Program-made: the position numbers and the translations under genes
From: Candidatus Methanovirga meridionalis
GTDB lineage: Archaea; Methanobacteriota; Methanobacteria; Methanobacteriales; Methanobacteriaceae
Assembly: GCA_031289325.1 (NCBI GenBank)
Contig: JAITPS010000179.1
Coordinates: forward strand, 1 to 9,382
Direction: 5' to 3'
Length of the DNA stretch: 9,382 nucleotides
Shown here: positions 1 through 6,760 of the stretch, one piece after another
Layout: each line of letters begins with the position of its first letter
Numbering within the stretch: position 1 is the stretch's first letter
The notes under the pieces: model-generated
Told to the model about the DNA's origin: nothing
Databases searched by the model: none
What the model saw: the letters and a program-made list of their open reading frames with translations, nothing else

Positions 1-66
1 AAATAATAATTATAATTTTTTTAATTAAAAATTTAATACTTATGGTGTAATTTAAAAAATCTCATT

Positions 67-102
67 ATTGAACTTGTTCAATTAGAAAAACGAAGTTTTT
101 CT
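67..102. other. Two adjacent perfect hairpins, possible RNA structure or terminator
   Basis: ATTGAAC (67-73), a 2-nt loop and GTTCAAT (76-82) form a perfect 7-bp stem. One base later, AGAAAAAC (84-91), loop GAA and GTTTTTCT (95-102) form a perfect 8-bp stem. They are the clearest dyads in an otherwise structureless AT-rich stretch and contain most of its G and C. Read on the minus strand, the pair is followed within about 10 nt by a run of six T, so it could end a minus-strand transcript. It lies about 750 bp beyond trpA, so it may belong to something else, such as a small RNA or a dispersed repeat. The function is not known. Confidence 0.45.
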
Positions 103-520
103 GTACTTAAAAACATTATTCCATACACTATAATATAAATAAATTTTAAATTAATATTTTTTAATTAATAATATTATAATTTTATAATTTTAAAAATATT
201 TAATTTTAAAAAAAGCTATTTATTAAGGATTTTATTAAAACCAATATAATCTATTTTAGAGATTGATACACAATTATTTTAATCAAAACTTAATTCATCT
301 TTAAATTATATATTTAAACTAATAATAGATTATAAACTATTTTATTTAGAAATTAAATATTTATATTTATTTATAATTTTAATAAAATAATTTAAAATAA
401 TTTAAATTAAATTGAATCCTTTTAAACAATTAAAAATTTTTCTTGATATAAATTCTTTATTTGATTGTAATAGTAATGTAAATTCATTTATTTTTAATTT
501 AATTTATAATTACTTATATT
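103..520. other. AT-rich stretch without a recognisable gene
   Basis: The sequence is nearly all A and T, with stops in every frame. I see no RNA gene, no long repeat and no start preceded by a ribosome binding site. It may be decayed sequence or spacer. A gene further left, outside the window, could use part of it as a flank. Confidence 0.6.
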
Positions 521-600
521 AATTAAAAATTGATTATATTAAATAAAAATTGATTATATTAATTAAAAATTGATTATATTAATTAAAATTTAAAATTATA
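521..600 (+). repeat. 20-bp tandem repeat, head of dispersed element copy 1
   Basis: Three 20-bp units (521-540, 541-560, 561-580) share the core AAAAATTGATTATATT and differ at one or two bases. A fourth, diverged unit at 581-600 merges into the body of the dispersed element. Similar 20-bp units precede copy 2 (701-740), copy 3 (about 4888-4907) and copy 5 (6761-6800), so they look like an expandable head of one repeat family. Confidence 0.75.
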
Positions 601-692
601 TATTTTTATAAAATTATATTTGAAATTAAATAATTTAATAAAACAACTTATCATTCAAAATTTAAGAACTTTAGCATAGTAAATATAATATT
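583..692 (+). repeat. Dispersed AT-rich element, copy 1
   Basis: The body (583-645) contains the shared block TTAAATAATTTAATAAAA. The tail (about 657-687) contains AAAATTTAAGAACTTT, followed by a diverged CATAGTAAATATAATA. The order head, body, tail is the same as in the copies near 4909, 5142 and 6791, and in reverse orientation near 9166. It carries no ORF and no terminal inverted repeats. Confidence 0.65.
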
Positions 693-700
693 GTAAAATA

Positions 701-795
701 AATTTATATTAATTAAAATAAATTTATATTAACTAAAATTTAAAATTATAGGTTTACATAGACTAATATTTAAAATTAAATAATTTAATAAAAAT
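701..795 (+). repeat. Dispersed AT-rich element, copy 2, tail lost
   Basis: Two 20-bp head units (701-720 and 721-740, with core AATTTATATTAA) run into a body that ends in AATTAAATAATTTAATAAAA. The usual tail with AAGAACTTTTCC is not recognisable after it. The element stops about 50 bp from the trpA stop codon. Confidence 0.55.
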
Positions 796-799
796 GAAT

Positions 800-806
800 A
801 AAAAAA
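800..806 (-). terminator. Candidate oligo(T) terminator after trpA
   Basis: On the minus strand this is a run of seven T about 42 nt past the trpA stop codon, followed shortly by another T-rich stretch. Archaeal RNA polymerase can stop at such T tracts without a hairpin. In DNA this rich in A/T the assignment rests mainly on position. Confidence 0.35.
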
Positions 807-847
807 GAAATGAATTAAATGAAGTTTAATAATTCGTATATAATTCT

Positions 848-1621
848 TTAAACCTTAGTTGCATTTTTCATTTCAGTTACATATTCTTCAATATATTCAT
901 TTGAATTAAATCCATGTTTCTCAATGATTTTAACAATAGCACTGCCCACAATTACACCATCGCATATTTTAGCTATTTCTTTCGATTGTTCAGGAGTGTT
1001 AATTCCAAAACCTACAGCAACAGGAACATCAGTGATTTTTTTAATTTCATTGATAATTTCTTTTAAGTCTGTTTTTATCTTGCTTCTAACACCAGTAACA
1101 CCCATGGATGAAACAAGATATATAAATCCTGTAGCATCCTTAGCAATCATTCTAATCCTATCTTTTGAAGTCGGAGCTATTAAAGATATTAAATTCACAT
1201 CATATTTTTTCACAAATTCTGAAATCTCATCTTTTTCTTCATAAGGTAAATCAGGAATTATAATTCCATTAACTCCAACATCATGACATTTTTTAAAGAA
1301 TTTTTCATACCCATAATAAAAAACAGGATTTAAATAAGTGAGGAAAACTAAAGGAATTTTTGACTTTTTTCTAATATCCTCAACCAAATCAAAAATTTCA
1401 TCTGTATGGATTCCATTAGATAAAGCTCTAATATTAGCATCTTGAATAACTGGACCCTCAGCTATTGGATCTGAAAATGGAATACCAATCTCAACAATAT
1501 CGGCTCCTGCTTTTTCCATATTTAAAACATATTCAATAGTTTTTTCTTTTGAAGGATCTCCTGCTGTTAAAAAACCTATAAATGCTTTCCCATTATTAAA
1601 AGCTTTTGTAATTTTACTCAA
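848..1621 (-). CDS. trpA: Tryptophan synthase alpha chain
   Basis: This subunit cleaves indole-3-glycerol phosphate to indole and glyceraldehyde 3-phosphate and passes the indole to TrpB in the cytoplasmic alpha2-beta2 complex. The 257-residue TIM barrel has the usual family length. Visible signatures are the catalytic Glu at 44 (DIVEIGIPFSDP) and the catalytic Asp at 51. GPVIQ lies at 56-60, the active-site loop YLVSSMGVTGVRS at 168-180, and the phosphate-binding GFGI (204-207) and GSAI (226-229). The start is a TTG at 1619-1621. It is chosen because AAAGGAGGG lies 9 nt upstream, the strongest ribosome binding site in the window, and the next Met is residue 35. It is the last gene of the cluster, separated from trpB by 165 bp of 18-bp repeats, so it depends on its own ribosome loading. 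It contains no tryptophan. Confidence 0.97.
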   Translation of the reverse strand: MSKITKAFNNGKAFIGFLTAGDPSKEKTIEYVLNMEKAGADIVEIGIPFSDPIAEGPVIQDANIRALSNGIHTDEIFDLVEDIRKKSKIPLVFLTYLNPVFYYGYEKFFKKCHDVGVNGIIIPDLPYEEKDEISEFVKKYDVNLISLIAPTSKDRIRMIAKDATGFIYLVSSMGVTGVRSKIKTDLKEIINEIKKITDVPVAVGFGINTPEQSKEIAKICDGVIVGSAIVKIIEKHGFNSNEYIEEYVTEMKNATKV

Positions 1622-1645
1622 TTTAAATTTCCCTCCTTTTAATCA

Positions 1646-1810
1646 TGATTTAGTTATGTTAATTGATTTAACTATGTTAATTTGATTTAATTAGATTAAT
1701 TGATTTAATTATATTAATTGATTTAACTATGTTAATTTGATTCAATTACATTAATTGATTTAATTATATTAATTGATTTAACTATGTTAATTTGATTTAG
1801 CTATTTTATA
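1646..1810. repeat. 18-bp tandem array with 55-bp higher-order period between trpB and trpA
   Basis: Nine units of 18-19 bp begin at 1646, 1664, 1683, 1701, 1719, 1738, 1756, 1774 and 1793. They follow an A-B-C order, so 1664-1718 and 1719-1773 are 55-bp copies that differ at only two bases, and a third A unit follows. The A unit contains TTAAC-TAT-GTTAA (1668-1680, 1723-1735, 1778-1790, exactly 55 bp apart). The C unit has TTAAT-TAT-ATTAA. The trpB stop codon (1787-1789) lies inside the third A unit, and the diverged last unit encodes the final trpB residues. The array has stops in all frames. Confidence 0.9.
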
Positions 1811-2980
1811 ATCTTTAATTGATTCAACATCTTTATCTCCTCTTCCAGAAAGACAAACCACAATTGTATCATCTACTGCCATTTTTTTTGCTATTTTCAT
1901 GACATGGGCTATTGCATGGGCACTTTCAATTGCACAAATAATACCCTCTTGTTTAGCTAAGTATTCAAAAGCCTTAACTGCTTCATCATCAGTGATTGGA
2001 ACATATTCCACTCTTTTTATATCATTTAAATAGGCATGTTCAGGTCCGATTCCAGGATAATCTAAACCAGCAGAAATTGAGTAAACTGGTGCAATTTGTC
2101 CATAATTACCTTGACAAAAGTAGGATTTCATTCCATGAAATATTCCAACTTTTCCTTTTGTAATGGAAGCAGCATGATATTTACTATCAATTCCAGCTCC
2201 TCCAGCCTCACATCCAAATAGCTTAACATCCTTTTCATCTATAAAACTATAAAAAGAACCAATTGCATTGCTTCCACCACCAACACAAGCAACAACAGCT
2301 GAAGGAAGTTTTGATTCAAGTTCAAAAAGTTGCTCTTTTATTTCTTGACTAATAACACTTTGAAAATCACGAACAATCATTGGGAAAGGATGAGGACCCA
2401 TTACAGAACCTAAAACATAATGTGTGTCGTGAATTCTATTTGACCATTCTCTCATAGTTTCATTAACAGCATCCTTTAAAGTTTTTGTTCCACTACTAAC
2501 AGGATTTACTTTAGCTTGCAATAATTCCATACGATAAACATTAAGAGCCTGACGTTTAATATCTTTTTCACCCATGAAGATCTCACATTCCATATTTAAA
2601 AAAGTTGCTGCAGTGGCTGTAGCTACTCCATGTTGCCCAGCACCTGTCTCAGCAATTACTCGTGTTTTACCCATTTTTTTAGCTAAGAGTACTTGACCAA
2701 GAACATTATTAATTTTGTGTGATCCTGTATGATTAAGATCCTCCCGTTTTAAATATATCTTAGCTCCTCCTAAATCATTACTCATATTTTCAGCAAAGTA
2801 CAGTAAGGACGGACGCCCAGCATATTCATTTAATAAAGTTTGAAGTTCTTTTTTAAACTCAGGATCATTTTTATAAAAATTATATTCTTCCTCAAGATTT
2901 AAAAGTTCATTCATTAATACTTCAGGAATATATTGCCCACCATAGATTCCATACCTACCATTATTCCTATTTTTATTCAT
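1787..2980 (-). CDS. trpB: Tryptophan synthase beta chain
   Basis: This PLP enzyme condenses indole, delivered from TrpA, with L-serine to give L-tryptophan. The 397-residue protein has the length and motifs of the canonical TrpB1 type. GGQYIPE is at 14-20, and HTGSHKIN (84-91) has the PLP lysine K89. ETGAGQHG (111-118) has the catalytic Glu at 111. The phosphate loop GGGSN is at 234-238, SAGLDYPGIGPEH at 303-315 and CLSGRGDKD at 376-384. I place the start at the ATG at 2978-2980, not the in-frame ATG 12 nt upstream, because GAGGT sits 5 nt before it and the shorter N-terminus fits the family. The start overlaps the trpF stop (ATGAATAA), which suggests translational coupling. The last codons and the stop fall inside an 18-bp repeat array, so the extreme C-terminus (AKSN) may be repeat-derived. 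It has one tryptophan. Confidence 0.97.
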   Translation of the reverse strand: MNKNRNNGRYGIYGGQYIPEVLMNELLNLEEEYNFYKNDPEFKKELQTLLNEYAGRPSLLYFAENMSNDLGGAKIYLKREDLNHTGSHKINNVLGQVLLAKKMGKTRVIAETGAGQHGVATATAATFLNMECEIFMGEKDIKRQALNVYRMELLQAKVNPVSSGTKTLKDAVNETMREWSNRIHDTHYVLGSVMGPHPFPMIVRDFQSVISQEIKEQLFELESKLPSAVVACVGGGSNAIGSFYSFIDEKDVKLFGCEAGGAGIDSKYHAASITKGKVGIFHGMKSYFCQGNYGQIAPVYSISAGLDYPGIGPEHAYLNDIKRVEYVPITDDEAVKAFEYLAKQEGIICAIESAHAIAHVMKIAKKMAVDDTIVVCLSGRGDKDVESIKDYKIAKSN

Positions 2981-3620
2981 AATTAACCTCATTTAAGCAT
3001 TCCATAATTTCAAATATTTTTTTAGGACTTTTAAACCCATTTTCTTCCACCGATGAACTTAAATCTATGGCAAAGGGATGGAGTTTATCTGCTTTCTTAA
3101 TATTTTCACTATTGATTCCCCCAGCTAAGAAAAATGGTTTTTTGATATCACCTATCAATTCCCAATTAAAAGTTTCACCACTTCCCTTTCCACTATCCAA
3201 CAAAAGATAGTCAACAGCAGAATCTTCCCACTTTTTAATATTAATTTCATTATCATATATACTATTTTGTTTTATATCATTATCTTTAATTTCAATTGCT
3301 TTAATAATTTTAATATCATTATTAAGTTTCTTTAACTTAGCTACAAATTCCTCATCTTCATCACCATGTAACTGTACCATGTCAATAACATTACATTCAA
3401 TAAGTCTTATTATATCATCAATATCTGAATTTAGAAAAACTCCAACAACCAAAATATCTTCATCAAGTTTATTTTTAAGTATTTTAGCTTGTTTGAAGTC
3501 AACTTGTCTTTTACTTTCTGTGAAAACAAATCCAACATAATCTGGTTTGTATTTATTAACAATCTCAATATCTTCAAGTCTTCTTAATCCACAAATTTTA
3601 ATTTTAATTTTATCCTTCAT
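2973..3620 (-). CDS. trpF: Phosphoribosylanthranilate isomerase
   Basis: TrpF converts N-(5-phosphoribosyl)anthranilate to CdRP by an Amadori rearrangement. It is a single-domain TIM barrel of 215 residues, normal for a free-standing TrpF. Signatures are KICG at 8-11 with the general-base Cys10, and ESKRQV at 35-40. QLHG is at 83-86, and LLLDSGKGSGETFNW (139-153) has the catalytic Asp142. The phosphate site is AGGIN at 166-170 and DLSSSVE at 186-192, where the common form is DLSSGVE. The start is the ATG at 3618-3620 with TGAGG 6 nt upstream. An in-frame GTG at 3630-3632 would put the start on top of that ribosome binding site. The gene follows trpC after 21 nt and overlaps trpB by 8 nt, so C, F and B form one compact block. 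Confidence 0.96.
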   Translation of the reverse strand: MKDKIKIKICGLRRLEDIEIVNKYKPDYVGFVFTESKRQVDFKQAKILKNKLDEDILVVGVFLNSDIDDIIRLIECNVIDMVQLHGDEDEEFVAKLKKLNNDIKIIKAIEIKDNDIKQNSIYDNEINIKKWEDSAVDYLLLDSGKGSGETFNWELIGDIKKPFFLAGGINSENIKKADKLHPFAIDLSSSVEENGFKSPKKIFEIMECLNEVNYE

Positions 3621-3628
3621 AACAATCC

Positions 3629-3641
3629 TCACATAGTGTGA
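3629..3641 (-). promoter_or_regulatory. Small dyad in the trpC-trpF junction
   Basis: On the minus strand, TCACA-CTA-TGTGA is a perfect 5-bp inverted repeat that starts one base after the trpC stop codon and overlaps the first bases of the trpF ribosome binding site (GAGG). As RNA it could form a weak hairpin that masks the site. With stems this short it may be chance. Confidence 0.25.
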
Positions 3642-4439
3642 TTATAATATTAATGATTTTAGATTATTAATAGCTAACTTTTTATCATCACTTCTCATAA
3701 GTGATTCCCCAATTAATACTCCATCAATATTATTATCATTAAGAAGTTTTATATCCTCACAATTTTTTATTCCACTTTCAGAAATAATTGTAATGTCCTT
3801 ACTAATTTTTTGGATGCGTTTTACTAAATTTAAGCTATTTTCAATGTTTACAGTAAAATCTTTAAGATTTCTGTTATTAATTCCAATAATCCGTGCTCCA
3901 GCATTAATAGCTATTTTAATCTCATTAAAATTATGGGTTTCAACAAGTGGATGAATATCTAATTTATAAGAAAGTTCAATAAACTTTTTTAATTCATCAC
4001 TATCTAAAATTGAAGTTATTAAGAGTATGGAAGAAGCACCTAATAATTTAGCTTCATAAATCATATAACTATCAATAACAAAATCCTTTCTAAGAACAGG
4101 AAGGTTTACATTATTTGTAACATCCAAAAGATACTTATCACTACCTTGAAAAAATTGTGGCTCTGTTAAAACTGAAATAGCTGATGCTCCAGCATTTTCA
4201 TATTCTTTAGCTATTTTTATAGGATTGAAATCATTGCATATTAAACCTTTTGAAGGAGAAGCTTTTTTAATCTCGCAAATAAAAGATAAATCCTTAGTTT
4301 TTAAAGATTTTTCAAAAGAATTATCTCTATTATAATCCACTTTATTATCCACTTTATTTTTTAAATCTTCAAAAGAAAGATGAATTTTTTTATTCCTAAC
4401 TCTCTCCTCACAAGATTTTACAATCTCATCTAAAATCAT
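3642..4439 (-). CDS. trpC: Indole-3-glycerol phosphate synthase
   Basis: TrpC closes the indole ring, decarboxylating and dehydrating CdRP to indole-3-glycerol phosphate. The 265-residue protein is a stand-alone TIM barrel with the typical N-terminal helical extension (about 1-48) and no TrpF fusion. Signatures are EIKKASPSKG at 56-65 (E56, K58, S61) and LPVLRKDF at 113-120 with the catalytic K118. LVETH (165-169) has E167, GINNRNL (186-192) has the Asn, and SESGI (220-224) and GVLIGESL (240-247) form the phosphate site. It starts with ATG at 4437-4439. No clear ribosome binding site precedes it, only a weak GTTGAT. It is the first gene after an 880-bp repeat-filled gap, so it probably begins a transcript of its own. 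It has no tryptophan. Confidence 0.96.
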   Translation of the reverse strand: MILDEIVKSCEERVRNKKIHLSFEDLKNKVDNKVDYNRDNSFEKSLKTKDLSFICEIKKASPSKGLICNDFNPIKIAKEYENAGASAISVLTEPQFFQGSDKYLLDVTNNVNLPVLRKDFVIDSYMIYEAKLLGASSILLITSILDSDELKKFIELSYKLDIHPLVETHNFNEIKIAINAGARIIGINNRNLKDFTVNIENSLNLVKRIQKISKDITIISESGIKNCEDIKLLNDNNIDGVLIGESLMRSDDKKLAINNLKSLIL

Positions 4440-4560
4440 GAAAAATCAACTAATTAAACATGTTATTATTCTCTAAAACTTCTATTCTTAAAATTATACC
4501 AATTTTAATGCATTGATTTTGATATAAGTTCTTAATAAATAATTTTTTTAAAATTAAACA

Positions 4561-4890
4561 TTATTAAATATATTTATTTGAAATTAAATGTTATTAAATA
4601 TACTTATTTGAAATTAAATGTTATTAAAAATACTTATTTGAAATTAAACATTATTAAAAATACTTATTAAAAATTAAATGTTATTAAAAATACTTATTAA
4701 AAATTAAATGTTATTAAAAATACTTATTAAAAATTAAATGCTATTAAAAATACTTATTAAAAATTAAATGCTATTAAAAATACTTATTAAAAATTAAATA
4801 TTATTAAAAATACTTACTAAAAATTAAATATTATTAAAAATACTTATTAAAAATTAAATATTATTAAATATACTTATTTAAAATTAATTA
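4561..4890. repeat. 30-bp tandem array, 11 units in perfect register
   Basis: Eleven 30-bp units run without a single indel. Each contains two copies of TTATTAAAAAT about 13 bp apart and then AAATTAAATG. Three central units (4651-4740) are identical. Outer units differ by one to six bases and neighbours resemble each other most, as expected from stepwise duplication. A degenerate unit at 4531-4560 may be a twelfth. There are no unique spacers, so it is not CRISPR, and stops occur in all frames. It lies between the start of trpC and the element copies downstream of trpD. Confidence 0.93.
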
Positions 4891-4908
4891 TATTGATTAA
4901 AATAAGTT

Positions 4909-5058
4909 TATATTATCTAAAATTTAAAAATATAAATTTTTATAAGTTAATATTTAAAGTTAAATAATTTAATAAAAAAATTTAAATTTAAATAATTTAA
5001 TAAAAAATTCATCATTCAAAATTTAAGAACATTTTCATAATGAACATTTTCATAATGG
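4909..5058 (+). repeat. Dispersed AT-rich element, copy 3, with internal duplications
   Basis: Head TTATATTATCTAAAATTTAA, then a body with TTAAATAATTTAATAAAA that is partly duplicated (about 4961-4980 and 4988-5007). The tail AAAATTTAAGAAC carries a perfect 15-bp duplication of GAACATTTTCATAAT (5027-5041 and 5042-5056). It has the same strand and module order as copies 1, 4 and 5. Confidence 0.65.
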
Positions 5059-5070
5059 ATTATATTATTA

Positions 5071-5150
5071 AAAAATATTAATTTAAAAAATATTAATTTA
5101 AAAAATATTAATTTAAAATTATTTATATTATTAAAATTATTTATATTATT
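5071..5150. repeat. 15-bp and 18-bp short tandem repeats
   Basis: Three identical units of AAAAATATTAATTTA (5071-5115) are followed by two identical 18-bp units of AAAATTATTTATATTATT (5115-5132 and 5133-5150). The second array merges into the start of element copy 4 and takes the place of the 20-bp head seen in other copies. Confidence 0.85.
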
Positions 5151-5261
5151 TAAAATTTAAAATCATGAATTTTTATAAAATGATATTTAAAATTAAATAA
5201 TTTAATAAAAATAATAAAAAAATTATCATTTTAAAATTTAGGAACTTTTCTATAATGACTA
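5142..5261 (+). repeat. Dispersed AT-rich element, copy 4
   Basis: This is a complete copy. The start TTATATTATTTAAAATTTAA leads to a body with AAATTAAATAATTTAATAAA and the tail TTTAGGAACTTTTCTATAATG at about 5237-5257 (shown here with one base more than its core). It ends about 58 bp from the trpD stop codon, with its tail pointing toward the end of trpD. Confidence 0.7.
5216..5222 (-). terminator. Candidate oligo(T) terminator after trpD
   Basis: On the minus strand this is seven T in a row, about 100 nt past the trpD stop and inside element copy 4. Another run of seven T follows at 4980-4974. Either could end a trpD transcript in an archaeon. The call is weak because T tracts are frequent here. 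Confidence 0.3.
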
Positions 5262-5274
5262 CATTAAAAGATTA

Positions 5275-5340
5275 ATTAAATATTGTTAGAACAAGAATTA
5301 AATACTGTTAGAACAAGAATTAAATATTGTTAGAACAAGT
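5275..5340. repeat. 22-bp triplication of the trpD 3' end
   Basis: Three 22-bp units (5275-5296, 5297-5318, 5319-5340) share GTTAGAACAAG and ATTAAATA and differ at only one or two bases. The third contains the trpD stop codon and the codons for its last six residues (TCSNNI). The other two lie just beyond the stop. The end of the gene has apparently been copied twice downstream. Confidence 0.92.
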
Positions 5341-6330
5341 AATAAAACTCTCTAATTTTTCTTTTGCACTACCATCATCAATAAGTTTCTCGGCGATCGA
5401 AATTCCTTTTTTGAAATTGGATGTTTTTCCACCAATGTATAATCCTGCAGCGGAATTTAAAACTACAGCATCTCTTTTAGCTCCTTCTTCACCATTTAAA
5501 ATATTTAAAGCTATTTCTGCATTAATTTTAGGGGAACCACCAGTAATTTCAGAATTTGGACTAAATTTAAAGCCATAATCTTCAGGATTCAGTGTGTACT
5601 GTGAAAATTTACCATTTTTTATTTCACAAACACTTGTAGGAGCAGATATTGAGATTTCATCTAATTTATCATGACCATACACAACCATGGCATTTTTAAC
5701 ACCTAAATTATGAATAACCATGGAAATAGGAAGAACAAGAGACTCATCATAAACACCAATTACCTCTCTATTAGCTCCTGCAGGATTTGATAGAGGACCT
5801 AAGATATTAAATATTGTGGGAATTCCTAATTCTTTTCTAATAGGAGCAACATACTTCATGGCTATATGATAATTTTGAGCATATAAAAAACAGATCCCAA
5901 TTTTTTCAAGCATTTTCTTGCTTTTTTCAGGAGATAATTCAATATTGACACCTAAAGATTCTAAAACATCTGCAGAACCACATTTACTTGAAGCAGCCCT
6001 GTTTCCATGTTTAGCTACTGGAACATCACCAGATGAAATTACAATTGCAGAAACAGTTGAAATATTAAATGAGTTTGATCCATCCCCCCCAGTACCTACA
6101 ATTTCCAAGACATCCATATCAGTTAATAGTCTTATACAATGACTTCTTAAAGATACTGCAGAAGCTGTTATTTCATTTATAGTCTCTCCTTTCATGGATA
6201 AAGCAGTTAAGTAAGAACTCATTTGAACATGACTTGCTTTACCTGTCATTATTTCATCCATAGATTCTTTAGCCACTTCATAAGAAATATCTTGATTCTT
6301 TGCCAACTTTAAAATAGCTTTTTTTATCAT
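5320..6330 (-). CDS. trpD: Anthranilate phosphoribosyltransferase
   Basis: TrpD transfers phosphoribose from PRPP to anthranilate, the second step of the pathway. The 336 residues match the usual stand-alone enzyme, with no fused TrpG domain. An N-terminal helical domain (about 1-65) precedes the PRPP-binding motif VGTGGD (78-83). NIST (89-92) and KHGNRAASS (107-115) follow. R165 in PIRKELG and FNILGPLSNPAGA (174-186) contribute to the anthranilate site, and DE at 224-225 to metal binding. The start is the ATG at 6328-6330. Only a poor ribosome binding site is visible (AGGAA about 16 nt away). Gaps of 643 and 880 bp isolate it from trpG and trpC, and direct copies of the dispersed element lie on both sides. 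It probably has its own promoter. It has no tryptophan. Confidence 0.97.
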   Translation of the reverse strand: MIKKAILKLAKNQDISYEVAKESMDEIMTGKASHVQMSSYLTALSMKGETINEITASAVSLRSHCIRLLTDMDVLEIVGTGGDGSNSFNISTVSAIVISSGDVPVAKHGNRAASSKCGSADVLESLGVNIELSPEKSKKMLEKIGICFLYAQNYHIAMKYVAPIRKELGIPTIFNILGPLSNPAGANREVIGVYDESLVLPISMVIHNLGVKNAMVVYGHDKLDEISISAPTSVCEIKNGKFSQYTLNPEDYGFKFSPNSEITGGSPKINAEIALNILNGEEGAKRDAVVLNSAAGLYIGGKTSNFKKGISIAEKLIDDGSAKEKLESFITCSNNI

Positions 6331-6427
6331 ATTATCTTTTCTATTCCTAATTAAATCAAATTAATAATCTTAAATGTAGTATTAAATCTTAACATAATTC
6401 TAATTTAAATTTTTAGTTCAATTATTA

Positions 6428-6485
6428 TTTTTACTATTTGATTCATAATTTTGTTTTTTTTACTATTTGATTCATAATATTGTTT
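6428..6485. repeat. 29-bp tandem duplication upstream of trpD
   Basis: 6428-6456 and 6457-6485 are identical except for one base; the shared part begins TTTTTACTATTTGATTCATA. The pair lies 98-155 bp upstream of the trpD start, in what would be its leader or promoter region. Confidence 0.9.
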
Positions 6486-6499
6486 TATGTGGTCATATA

Positions 6500-6547
6500 C
6501 TTATATAATTATTAAACAAATTTTGTATACTGTTTTTTATATAGTAT
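6500..6547 (-). promoter_or_regulatory. Candidate promoter region for trpD
   Basis: On the minus strand TATATAAAAA (6543-6534) and TTATATAAG (6508-6500) resemble archaeal TATA boxes. The first is flanked by a 5-bp inverted repeat, ATACT and AGTAT, with an 11-bp spacer (6527-6531 and 6543-6547). Initiation about 25 bp downstream would give a leader of roughly 150-180 nt. The DNA is so AT-rich that TATA-like strings occur by chance, so this is a location to test, not a firm call. Confidence 0.25.
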
Positions 6548-6760
6548 TGTTTTTAAAACTTTTTTTAAATAATAACTATTTTTAAATAATTCATTTTTAT
6601 TAATCTTAAATAATAATTTAAATAATTTTAAACAATATTTAATTAAAAAAATTTAATTAAAAAAATTTTTATCAAATTATTTTATCTAAATTAAATATAA
6701 TATATTTTATTCAATAAAGTTTTTAATAAATAAAAAATAAATATTATTAAAAGACATTAA

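Noticed and set aside
1..847. Truncated gene at the left end
   Set aside because: Stops are frequent in all six frames and no start has a ribosome binding site.
924..1244. Plus-strand ORF of 106 codons
   Set aside because: It is antisense inside trpA, has no ribosome binding site and shows no family features. The same applies to plus-strand ORFs at 5327-5578, 5918-6142, 7524-7792 and 8597-8872.
1623..1646. Short ORF starting ATGATTAAAAGG before trpA
   Set aside because: Seven codons, out of frame with trpA, and formed by the ribosome binding site itself. There is no evidence that it is translated.
2981..2992. Upstream ATG of trpB (extra residues MRLI)
   Set aside because: The Shine-Dalgarno motif GAGGT lies between the two ATGs, so ribosomes should use the downstream one.
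3621..3632. GTG start for trpF
   Set aside because: It would overlap the GAGG motif that serves the ATG at 3618-3620, and it adds residues not expected before the first beta strand.
4561..4890. CRISPR array
   Set aside because: Units are head-to-tail 30-bp repeats with no unique spacers, no dyad typical of a repeat and no cas genes nearby.
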